Source: Candidatus Schekmanbacteria bacterium (GTDB lineage Bacteria; CSSED10-310; JACPHN01). Taken from it: DNA of 52,325 nt. The position numbers and the translations under genes are program-made. Positions 46,419 through 52,325 of this stretch are shown here, one piece after another. The notes under the pieces are model-generated. The model was not told the origin of the DNA, ran no database searches, and saw nothing but the letters and a program-made list of their open reading frames with translations. The DNA lies in the NCBI GenBank assembly GCA_016188575.1, contig JACPHN010000137.1, forward strand, positions 1 through 52,325, in the 5' to 3' direction. How positions within the stretch are numbered: position 1 is the stretch's first letter; each line of letters begins with the position of its first letter.

Positions 46419-46942
46419 CAGCGCACCCCTCCGAACTCGAACCGCACGGCGAGATCCTTGAGCATCCGGAACGAGTCCGTGTAGGACACGTCGAACTGCG
46501 CGCAGACGTCGGGGAGCTTGATCTCTCGCTTGGCCTCCGGACGCCGCTCTTCGTTCGTGACGACGATCGCGCCGTGGACTCTCGCGTAGGCCACGAGCCA
46601 GCCGTCCGCGCCGGTAGCGAACTTCGCCTTCGCGTGGTCGAAGTACTGGGGGCTCCGTTGCACCCACAACATGACGTCGGTGTACGCGGTGGTCACAGGA
46701 TCATCGTCCACGCCGAGGAAGAAGGTGTCGGGCAGGTCCTTCCTCACCCACTGCACCAGATCCTCCGTCTTGTGTCCCGCGAGCAGCTCGTTCCTGACAC
46801 GGTCGATGCTGTAGGTCCGTCCGGCGCGATGATGATGGATGAGGCTCGCCCAGAACCCGGGGCAGATGTCGAACGCGTAGTACCGGTTCTTCGCCGTGAT
46901 GAAGACGTCCGCGTCCAGGATGTACTGACGCTCGGCCGCCAT
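46418..46942 (-). CDS. DUF4411 PIN-like protein (putative toxin nuclease)
   Basis: 174 residues, ATG 46942 overlapping the previous stop (TGATG). DUF4411 family, a PIN-like fold: LDADVFITAKNRYYAFDICP near the start, SIDRVRNELLAG, GADGWLVAYARVHGAIVVTNE and a late SYTDSFRMLKDL, giving the set of acidic residues expected for a metal-dependent nuclease. DUF4411 genes are typically paired with an ImmA/IrrE-type HTH protein as here, which makes a toxin-antitoxin pair likely. It is coupled downstream to hsdR. Confidence 0.85.
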   Translation of the reverse strand: MAAERQYILDADVFITAKNRYYAFDICPGFWASLIHHHRAGRTYSIDRVRNELLAGHKTEDLVQWVRKDLPDTFFLGVDDDPVTTAYTDVMLWVQRSPQYFDHAKAKFATGADGWLVAYARVHGAIVVTNEERRPEAKREIKLPDVCAQFDVSYTDSFRMLKDLAVRFEFGGVR

Positions 46943-48087
46943 CAGAACCCGAACCCCAGGCGCTCCGCGTATTCCTGGAAGGCCCCTCCACGCAGGCCGG
47001 TCAGGTCGTATGCCTCCTTGAAGCCCACACGGCCCTCGATCGCGGCGCGGATGACGTGCGTGGCGAAGAGTGCGCCGACGCGGGTGTTCTGGTTGTTGTA
47101 GAAGTCGCCGCCTCCCGGTCCCTTGCTCCGGCGCCGCTCTTCGGCAACGTATGCGCGGTAGAAGGTGAAGAAGGCCTCCCGGTCGACCAATCGGAGGTCC
47201 ATAGCGCGCCGGCCAGCGACGATTGGGCTCACCTTGAATCTTCGCGCGAGATCCTCGAACGGTCGCTCGGCGCGCTTGGCGTCGCTCCAGCAGGCCCTGA
47301 GCTCGCGCTCCGGGACGAGGAACTCCGCCGCCGCCTTGTCGCAGAAGTCCTCGATCTGCGATCCGCCGGGAAACAGATCCTCAAATCCGGAAACGCCCTC
47401 GTTCCCGAGCCAGACGTGGGCAAGCTCGTGCGCCAGCGTGAACATCTGGGCCGACTTGGCGTCGGCACCGTTCACGAAGATCAGCGGGGCATGAGTGTCG
47501 CAGAGGGCGAAGCCCCGGAACTCCTGCACGTCGAGCTTCCGATGCGTGTTGTTCCCCACGACGCCGTTGATCACGGCCATGACCCCGAGGTCCTCCACCG
47601 CCTGCCGCAGCCTCGACACGGCTTCCTGCCACGTCCGCACCTCGGCGGCCCAGCCATCGCCGAAACCGATGATCCGCCGCATCTCCCGTCCCACCGCCCC
47701 GGGCGCGTCCCTCAGCCGTGCACTGCCGACGAACTCCAGCGGATCCGCTTCGCCGTCGAGAAGCGTCTCCCGCAGCCACGCCTGGCGTTGCTGCATGGCG
47801 TAGATCGAGTCGAGCAGGTCGGGGCTCGGCCCACGCAGCTCGGTACCCGCCATCGTCCGGAAGTCCGGAATCGGGAGTCGCTCTTCCGGAGGCTCTGGCA
47901 GGAAGAGGTACCCGATCGGAACGTGCGTCGCATTGGCGAACGCCTCGAGTTGCCTCATCGTCGGCTGCGCCTCGCCCCGTTCCCAGGCCGGGAGCTTGGG
48001 GAATCGACTCGCCAATGCGTGCACGGGGAGACCCGCACGCTCGCGCGCCCACTGAACGAGGTCAGGCTTGATGGCGACGCGGCTCAT
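46942..48087 (-). CDS. XRE-HTH / ImmA-IrrE (M78) metallopeptidase, putative antitoxin
   Basis: 381 residues, ATG 48087 overlapping the mini-ORF stop (TGATG). N-terminal XRE-type HTH (about 5-65, LASRFPKLPAWERGEAQPT), linker, then an M78 metallopeptidase domain with the zinc motif HELAH (about 217-221 in FTLAHELAHVWLG) and the downstream glutamate in CDKAAAEFLVP. ImmA/IrrE proteins cleave repressors in mobile elements; with DUF4411 partners they are thought to act as antitoxin or regulator. It precedes the DUF4411 gene with a one-base overlap. Confidence 0.85.
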   Translation of the reverse strand: MSRVAIKPDLVQWARERAGLPVHALASRFPKLPAWERGEAQPTMRQLEAFANATHVPIGYLFLPEPPEERLPIPDFRTMAGTELRGPSPDLLDSIYAMQQRQAWLRETLLDGEADPLEFVGSARLRDAPGAVGREMRRIIGFGDGWAAEVRTWQEAVSRLRQAVEDLGVMAVINGVVGNNTHRKLDVQEFRGFALCDTHAPLIFVNGADAKSAQMFTLAHELAHVWLGNEGVSGFEDLFPGGSQIEDFCDKAAAEFLVPERELRACWSDAKRAERPFEDLARRFKVSPIVAGRRAMDLRLVDREAFFTFYRAYVAEERRRSKGPGGGDFYNNQNTRVGALFATHVIRAAIEGRVGFKEAYDLTGLRGGAFQEYAERLGFGF

Positions 48088-48341
48088 CAGTTCTTGTACC
48101 CCCTGATCCGCTTGAACCACGAGTCCACGAGATTCAGTTCCATTTCGAGCGCGTCGACCTCCGGGGCGACGTAGTTGACCAACACGCTCTTGTCGTGGCG
48201 CTTCGCCCATTGCGACACTCGGCTGTAGCTCGCCTGGAACTCCTTCTCGTCGTCGTTCGAGAACCGGGCCAGGATCTTCACCATGTTCGGGCAGACCTCG
48301 ATCACGGTTTCGAAGGCGGCTTCAGTGTGGTGGCCAGGCAT
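48087..48341 (-). CDS. Chimeric mini-ORF: hsdR start fused to a small unknown protein
   Basis: 84 residues. The first 16 (MPGHHTEAAFETVIEV) copy the HsdR N-terminus (MPGRHTEAAFEAAIEA), and the DNA repeat is 49 bp (48293-48341). The rest, from an internal ATG at 48284 (MVKILARFSNDDEKEF...), is a charged helical protein I do not recognise, ending WFKRIRGYKN with TGA overlapping the XRE gene start. It begins 2 bp after darG. It looks like the junction made when a cassette entered the start of hsdR, placing the cassette's first gene under the hsdR start signal. Confidence 0.6.
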   Translation of the reverse strand: MPGHHTEAAFETVIEVCPNMVKILARFSNDDEKEFQASYSRVSQWAKRHDKSVLVNYVAPEVDALEMELNLVDSWFKRIRGYKN

Positions 48342-48343
48342 CG

Positions 48344-49417
48344 TTACTCGACCCCTGGGATCCAGCCTTGCTCCTGAAGGCGATGGTTCGCGGTCTTGAT
48401 GTGCTCTTCCTTGAACATATTCCGCTTTCGGTTGTTCCAACCGTGAACGGCTCCCACGACTTCCCGATCTCCTGAAGGCCTCGGCTTGGAGTGTACGGCC
48501 ACCCAATGCACCGATGACAGGAGCTCCATGCCGTACGGCGTCTCGAAGCCGTCGATGAGATCCGCGACGCGCCGCAACCGCGTTGTCGACTCCTCGTGCG
48601 CCTTGAGGAAGTCGTCGGCTTCCTCCATCGCCCCCGCGAGGAGCTCGATTTCTACATCGGGCTTCTGGCTGTCGCCATAGCCCCGGATAAAGTGCCCCTC
48701 CAGAACCTCGAACACTTTGTTGAGATTGTGAGCATAGGGCCCGTAGTGACCTGCCTCGTAGCTCAAACGCAGGGGCTCCCCGCCTTCTTGCAGGAAGTAG
48801 GCGAGCTTCTGCATCTCGAGTAGGGTCAAGCGGTAGGCCAGGAGCGAGTATTGCGCCATGAGACGGATGAATAGCGCTCGGGCGATGGTGAGGTGAGGTC
48901 GCTCCGTACCCACGGGCATGGCGCTCGCCGAGGGGGCGCCGGCCGGCTCGAACAAGGTCACCTGCACATCGTCGAGCCCAGCGAAAGCGCCCTCAATCAA
49001 GGGCCGCACTTCTGCCCAGTCGAGGCCGCCGAGACCGCAGCCCAGCGGCGGAACCGCGACGGAGGAGATCTCGTGCTGGCGGATCACCTCGACGAGGTCT
49101 TCCAATCCATCGGCGATGTCCTCGATCCGCGACTTGCCGCGCCAGTGGCGCTTCGTGGGGAAGTTGATGATGAACCTCGGGTTGACCATGCGCCCGGTGG
49201 GGAAGACGAACATCCTCCCCGGGCGCACTTCCTCGGCCCGACATGCCCGCTGGTAAGCCTTGAAGTTCTCCGGAAAGCCCTTCTTGAATTGGAGAGCGAT
49301 GCCCTTGCCCATGTGGCCTACGCAGTTCACCGTGTTGACCAAGGCTTCGACGTCGGCTTCGAGAAGGTTGCCTCGCTTGAGCGTGATCACGATTGCAGGC
49401 TCCTTCAGTAGTACCAT
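48344..49417 (-). CDS. darG: DarG antitoxin: macrodomain ADP-ribosyl-glycohydrolase with C-terminal domain
   Basis: 357 residues from ATG 49417, overlapping the darT end by 13 bp; GTG 49390 is an alternative. Macrodomain (about 10-165) with NLLEADVEALVNTVNCVGHM, GKGIALQFKK and VPPLGCGLGGLDW, typical of DarG, which removes ADP-ribose from thymidine in single-stranded DNA. The C-terminal region (about 190-350, LTLLEMQKLAYFLQEGGEP) resembles the DUF4065-type fold that binds and blocks DarT. DarTG modules protect against phage. Here it is embedded between hsdS and hsdR. Confidence 0.92.
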   Translation of the reverse strand: MVLLKEPAIVITLKRGNLLEADVEALVNTVNCVGHMGKGIALQFKKGFPENFKAYQRACRAEEVRPGRMFVFPTGRMVNPRFIINFPTKRHWRGKSRIEDIADGLEDLVEVIRQHEISSVAVPPLGCGLGGLDWAEVRPLIEGAFAGLDDVQVTLFEPAGAPSASAMPVGTERPHLTIARALFIRLMAQYSLLAYRLTLLEMQKLAYFLQEGGEPLRLSYEAGHYGPYAHNLNKVFEVLEGHFIRGYGDSQKPDVEIELLAGAMEEADDFLKAHEESTTRLRRVADLIDGFETPYGMELLSSVHWVAVHSKPRPSGDREVVGAVHGWNNRKRNMFKEEHIKTANHRLQEQGWIPGVE

Positions 49418-50049
49418 TCTGGGTGGACGTTGACGGGGCGACCGAGCGGCGCTGGATAACCCGCGAGAATCCCTTCGACTCGAGCCTTCACCGTGCCGTT
49501 GAGGACGCCGATCTCCTGGATCAGCCTCCAGTCGCACGCACGGTGTACCAGAAACTCGGCCTGCTTGCGGCGTTGCCGATCCATGTCGTCCACAGTGTCG
49601 GCCCAGTACTGTGCTGCCACCGCGCCCCAATCCACCTTGTCCAGGTCGGCCAGGTTATCGAACCACGACGTGAAGGCGGCGATGCCGTGTCCGTCCGAGA
49701 AGACGAAACCCACCCCGTTCGCCTGGACTTGTTGTGCGGTGGACACGAGGTAGATCAGCGGCGCCTGGCCTTCGGTGTATCCCGCAACCCGTCCTGTGTG
49801 GAGTTGGAAAAGCATCGGCGAACGAGGCCCAAAGTAGAACGGAACGTAGTCATGGATGACGCCGCCGGGTCCGCAAGCCACCGTTCGTGTCCGTCGCTGC
49901 TGCTGAATGTCAACGTTGTGGATCGTCTTGTATCCATGACCGTCCTGAGGCACATGGTTCGGTGCGTGGAGCGCGGCCCGCGCGAGACACACTGGCAGAT
50001 TGTCCACGTGGAGAAAGCGGTAGACGGGCGTGGGCAGGGGCACGCTCAC
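49405..50049 (-). CDS. darT: DarT toxin: ssDNA thymidine ADP-ribosyltransferase (DUF4433)
   Basis: 214 residues from GTG 50049, overlapping the hsdS stop by GTGA. DUF4433 signatures: YRFLHVDNLP near the N-terminus, VPFYFGPRSPMLF, then the ARTT-like FTSWFDNLADLDKVDW and the catalytic glutamate in RRKQAEFLVHRACDW, followed by LIQEIGVLN. Full length for the family, so probably active. DarT modifies thymidines in ssDNA and blocks replication; during phage infection it stops phage DNA synthesis. DarG follows at once. Confidence 0.92.
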   Translation of the reverse strand: MSVPLPTPVYRFLHVDNLPVCLARAALHAPNHVPQDGHGYKTIHNVDIQQQRRTRTVACGPGGVIHDYVPFYFGPRSPMLFQLHTGRVAGYTEGQAPLIYLVSTAQQVQANGVGFVFSDGHGIAAFTSWFDNLADLDKVDWGAVAAQYWADTVDDMDRQRRKQAEFLVHRACDWRLIQEIGVLNGTVKARVEGILAGYPAPLGRPVNVHPEWYY

Positions 50050-51389
50050 GGGACCGTCTCCTGGCGCACGTCGAGCTTGCCGGTCACGGCGGCCGAGATG
50101 AGCGCGGTGCGGTACTCGCGGAGGCGGTCGATGCTGAGGTTGATCTTCGCGACCACAGCACTGATACGCGCTGACTGGCGCTCCAGGATTGCCGCAATGG
50201 CCTGTTGCTCTTTGAAGGGTGGGAGCACAATCACTCTGTCTGCTGTTTCCGACAGATTCATTCGTGCTCGTGTCGTACCAGTCGCTAGCGCACCGCCCAA
50301 TGCCGAAGCCGTCATTGAGAGTTGAAGTGCCACGTACTCAGGGCTCGTTTCGCACGCGAGTCGAAACCGGAAGCAGTCAGCTTTGACCATCGTGCGCCCA
50401 AGCCAAGGCGGGGCAACGCACGCGCGGCCAACGGGATTGTTGTCGTCACCGAGTCCAGCAATCAGCAGGTCCCCAGGCAGAACGTCATGATCGCCCAGCG
50501 TCTCGTAATGCTCGGGATCGATGAAAGCCTGATCCGTGTCATCGAACCAAGCGAGGCGTATGTTCTGCAAACGAACAACTCGGATTCCAGCATCGACGTA
50601 GTGCTCAGACTTCAGGCCGCTCCCAAAGGGACCGTCACACCGAGATTGTGTTACCCGGCGCAGCTTGATAACAGCCCAATGCGCTGGAATCGCACCGAGC
50701 CACGCGACGCCCGAGTCCTTCATCGGGGCGTTCGGGTCGAGGCCCTTGGTGACGGCGTGGCTGATGAGGGCGGCGCGCTTCTCGTGGAGCAGCTCGATCT
50801 GGCGGCGCTTCTTCTCGATCAGCGCGTCGATCCGCGCCGTCTCGCGGTCCAGGAACGCGGCGATCGCCCGCTGCTCGTTGAGATTCGGGACAGGTATCCG
50901 TAAATCCGCGAGCTTCTCCCTGGTGAAGTGAGCGATGGTCGCGCGGTTGCATAGAACGTCGAACCACCCGGCTGTGTCCACCGCATGCAACACATGCTGG
51001 AGAAAACGAACGTCGGCTGAATCCATGGCGCGCAAGCGGTGAACCGCGTTCTGGATGATGCAGTCGGGCGGAGGGACATCAACGACACCGGCTCGGCCAG
51101 CCTCCCCACCCTCGCAGACCAGGAGATCGCCGGGCTGGATTCCATACTGGCGAAGGTCCGTAGGGCCTGCCCACATCTCAGGCAGATCGTCGGTGTCGAC
51201 GCGCCCCCATTGAACGTGGATGGCCTTCAGGTAGGGCACGGAACGGTCTTCCGGGCTCGCAGGTTCGTTTTGCAGCATCTTGCCGAGCTGAACGTCAAAG
51301 TAACGTTTCACCGGATGCGCCGGCCAGGTAACCGGAGGATCGCCCATCCACTCAACGCCCCGATGATCGAGGTGTCGGACTGCTGTCAT
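50046..51389 (-). CDS. hsdS: Type I restriction specificity subunit HsdS
   Basis: 447 residues from ATG 51389, overlapping the stop of the duplicated hsdM end (ATGA). Two target-recognition domains separated by the central conserved helix (LDRETARIDALIEKKRRQIE then LLHEKRAALISHAVTKGL) and followed by the C-terminal one (LERQSARISAVVAKINLSID, REYRTALISAAVTGKLDVR). The second TRD opens with SGVAWLGAIPAHW, the usual start of a repeat half. It directs the methylase and HsdR to a bipartite DNA site that cannot be read from the sequence. Confidence 0.93.
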   Translation of the reverse strand: MTAVRHLDHRGVEWMGDPPVTWPAHPVKRYFDVQLGKMLQNEPASPEDRSVPYLKAIHVQWGRVDTDDLPEMWAGPTDLRQYGIQPGDLLVCEGGEAGRAGVVDVPPPDCIIQNAVHRLRAMDSADVRFLQHVLHAVDTAGWFDVLCNRATIAHFTREKLADLRIPVPNLNEQRAIAAFLDRETARIDALIEKKRRQIELLHEKRAALISHAVTKGLDPNAPMKDSGVAWLGAIPAHWAVIKLRRVTQSRCDGPFGSGLKSEHYVDAGIRVVRLQNIRLAWFDDTDQAFIDPEHYETLGDHDVLPGDLLIAGLGDDNNPVGRACVAPPWLGRTMVKADCFRFRLACETSPEYVALQLSMTASALGGALATGTTRARMNLSETADRVIVLPPFKEQQAIAAILERQSARISAVVAKINLSIDRLREYRTALISAAVTGKLDVRQETVP

Positions 51390-51469
51390 TCCGACACCTC
51401 CGCCAGCATGCCAGCAATCTCCCGCTCGATCTGCCTCAGCTCCCCTTCGATCTCCGCGAGCGGGCGTGG
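51386..51469 (-). pseudogene. Duplicated 3' end of hsdM
   Basis: 84 bp coding PLAEIEGELRQIEREIAGML plus AEVSE and a stop that overlaps the hsdS ATG. 73 of 84 positions match 52075-52158, the 3' end of the resident hsdM. It begins 3 bp after the YgiT stop and has no start codon. It keeps the hsdM-hsdS junction while the toxin-antitoxin pair lies between the two copies. Confidence 0.85.
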
Positions 51470-51472
51470 CTT

Positions 51473-51718
51473 TCAAGCTGCCGTCGGTTGCCACTGAACC
51501 ACCTCGACCAGGGCTTGCTTGCGGCGGGCGTCGCCAACGACCGCCTCCAGCCGCGCCGCGACCGGATCCTCGATCCATGCCTCGCCGCACTGCGAGCAAA
51601 GCCGGGCCGGGACGTCCCGGACGACCAGTACGCCGAACTTCAGGTCCACGGCGAAGATCGTCGTCCCGGACTCCTGTGGCCCGCCGCAGAGGGCACACCG
51701 AATGGCGTTCGTCTTCAT
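51473..51718 (-). CDS. YgiT-type (MqsA-like) zinc-finger antitoxin
   Basis: 81 residues. N-terminal zinc finger with CALCGG and CSQCGEAW (about residues 8-47), as in YgiT/MqsA antitoxins, followed by a short helical tail (DPVAARLEAVVGDARRKQAL) but no full MqsA HTH domain. Its ATG overlaps the stop of the DUF4258 gene (ATGA). The pair DUF4258 then YgiT-finger is a recurrent toxin-antitoxin arrangement. Confidence 0.85.
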   Translation of the reverse strand: MKTNAIRCALCGGPQESGTTIFAVDLKFGVLVVRDVPARLCSQCGEAWIEDPVAARLEAVVGDARRKQALVEVVQWQPTAA

Positions 51719-52041
51719 GATTTCTCCCTTCGGGTCTTGTAGTCCGACTCGAAATGCTCCTGATCCGGCCTGTAGGCGGTGATCACGTAAGCCGTCCCCG
51801 TTGCCGCGTCCAGCGAGGCCACGACGTGCAGGGGTTCCTGCCTCTTGTGGAATACGAGACAGCTCGGAAGCGGCCTGTCCGTCAAGTATGTCTCGATGGC
51901 CTCTCCCTTCAGGATAGCGGTAAAGACTTCATCGCGGGAGATGCCCCGCTCCTGCAACCGTTCCAATGCGTGGAGCTGCCACTGCACCTTCGCGTGGGCG
52001 ACGGCATCCCGCAGACCCGCCAGGTCGAAGTCAGTGGCCAT
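51715..52041 (-). CDS. DUF4258 toxin-like protein
   Basis: 108 residues from ATG 52041. Matches DUF4258 (RelE/MqsR-like fold): HALERLQERGISRDEVFTAI, KGEAIETYLTDRPLPSCLVF, PLHVVASLDAATGTAYVITA and YRPDQEHFESDYKTRR. Such proteins are predicted ribonuclease toxins. It starts inside the frameshifted tail of hsdM (whose misread stop is at 52031-52033) and is coupled to the YgiT antitoxin. The pair is flanked by two copies of the hsdM 3' end. Confidence 0.85.
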   Translation of the reverse strand: MATDFDLAGLRDAVAHAKVQWQLHALERLQERGISRDEVFTAILKGEAIETYLTDRPLPSCLVFHKRQEPLHVVASLDAATGTAYVITAYRPDQEHFESDYKTRREKS

Positions 52042-52325
52042 GCCCCGCCTCCGGCGGACGACCGTTTCGCGCCATCACTCCGTCACCTCCGCCAGCATGT
52101 CGGCGATCGCCTGCTCGATCTGCTTCAGCTCCCCCTCGATCTCCGCGAGCGGGCGCGGTGTAGGTGTAGATGTAGCGGTTGAGACCGATCTCGTAGCCGA
52201 CCTTGGTCTTCGACTCGTCCACCCAGGCATCGGGAACGTGCGGGAGGACCTCGCGCGCCATGTAGGCGGCGACGTCTTCCTTCAGCGGCACGCTTTCGTA
52301 GTCGCGCAGCGCCGGGTCCGGCTCG
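52031..52325 (-). CDS. hsdM: Type I methyltransferase HsdM, C-terminal part, frameshifted at the repeat boundary
   Basis: Truncated by the window end. Reads PLKEDVAAYMAREVLPHVPD, then KTKVGYEIGLNRYIYTYT, the usual HsdM C-terminus. At about 52156 the frame slips: as read it continues APARGDRGG... to TGA 52031-52033, whereas the neighbouring frame gives PRPLAEIEGELKQIEQAIAD and a stop at 52075-52077. The slip sits exactly where the 84-bp repeat (52075-52158) begins, so it probably marks the recombination junction or a local indel. The missing coiled-coil tail normally helps HsdM contact HsdS. Confidence 0.85.
   Translation of the reverse strand, partial: EPDPALRDYESVPLKEDVAAYMAREVLPHVPDAWVDESKTKVGYEIGLNRYIYTYTAPARGDRGGAEADRAGDRRHAGGGDGVMARNGRPPEAGHGH
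52075..52158 (-). repeat. hsdM 3'-end repeat, resident copy
   Basis: Direct repeat of 51386-51469 (73 of 84 matching by hand alignment). The two copies bracket the DUF4258/YgiT pair. Confidence 0.85.

Noticed and set aside
47056-48174. Plus-strand frame of 372 codons
   Set aside because: Opposite the XRE-ImmA/IrrE gene, whose HELAH motif and overlaps are decisive.
51386-51469. A complete second hsdM upstream of hsdS
   Set aside because: Only the last 84 bp are present; no start codon or catalytic motif remains between the YgiT stop and hsdS.

Overview
The window is high-GC, gene-dense bacterial chromosome. I infer a deltaproteobacterial-type lineage (Myxococcota- or Binatota-like) from the combination of PEGA-domain Ser/Thr kinases, GAF-AAA+ regulators, a Thr/Pro-rich stalk on a secreted beta-helix protein, 'choice-of-anchor' modules and many lipoproteins. 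This is an inference: there is no rRNA or marker gene here to fix the taxonomy. No tRNA, rRNA, CRISPR array, transposase or integrase was recognised.

Positions 1-7209 hold a truncated C-terminus, a solenoid protein, a membrane protein and its neighbour (both apparently frameshifted), a Ser/Thr kinase whose 3' half is interrupted by a dispersed repeat, an AT-richer zinc-ribbon gene, and an AlbA_2/ATPase protein. Positions 7178-15000 hold envelope and carbohydrate genes: a secreted heparinase-like protein, a PDZ/Sel1 lipoprotein, an outer-membrane barrel and a polysaccharide deacetylase. Positions 15113-23629 run on the plus strand: a pseudokinase-kinase-PEGA protein, then a likely operon of surface proteins (broken beta-helix protein, DUF7948/Calx-beta protein, lipoprotein, anchor protein). 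Positions 23652-37000 are regulatory: two AAA+ regulators with non-canonical GAFTGA loops, a secreted protein with a degenerate caspase-like domain behind a candidate sigma-54 promoter, a multi-domain response regulator and a hybrid histidine kinase. Positions 37195-41587 hold a DUF4214 membrane protein, a GH13 amylase lipoprotein and a conserved zinc-ribbon protein.

Positions 41671-52325, all minus strand, form a defence island and are the most interesting part. In transcription order: hsdM (3' end), a DUF4258/YgiT toxin-antitoxin pair, a duplicated hsdM 3' end, hsdS, darT, darG, a chimeric mini-ORF, an XRE-ImmA/IrrE gene, a DUF4411 PIN-like gene, hsdR, and a PIN toxin-antitoxin pair. From the DUF4258 gene to hsdR the adjacent genes overlap by 1-13 nt, except for small gaps at the duplicated hsdM end and between darG and the mini-ORF. 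Two of the inserted modules are bracketed by direct repeats of an hsd gene edge (84 bp of the hsdM 3' end; 49 bp of the hsdR 5' end; each about 87-88 % identical by hand alignment), as if cassettes entered at gene boundaries and rebuilt the host gene end. HsdR carries a C-terminal LexA/UmuD-like S24 domain with the Ala-Gly site, serine and lysine all present. The PIN pair lies between a 60-bp attC-like hairpin and a second, degenerate one, resembling an integron cassette.

Two further window-wide themes: (i) a family of short GC-rich palindromic repeats placed mostly between genes, with one copy inside a kinase gene; (ii) frameshifts in several otherwise well-conserved genes (18258-20216, hsdR, hsdM, and the genes at 2209 and 3237). 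These may be real decay or assembly indels; read-level data would decide.
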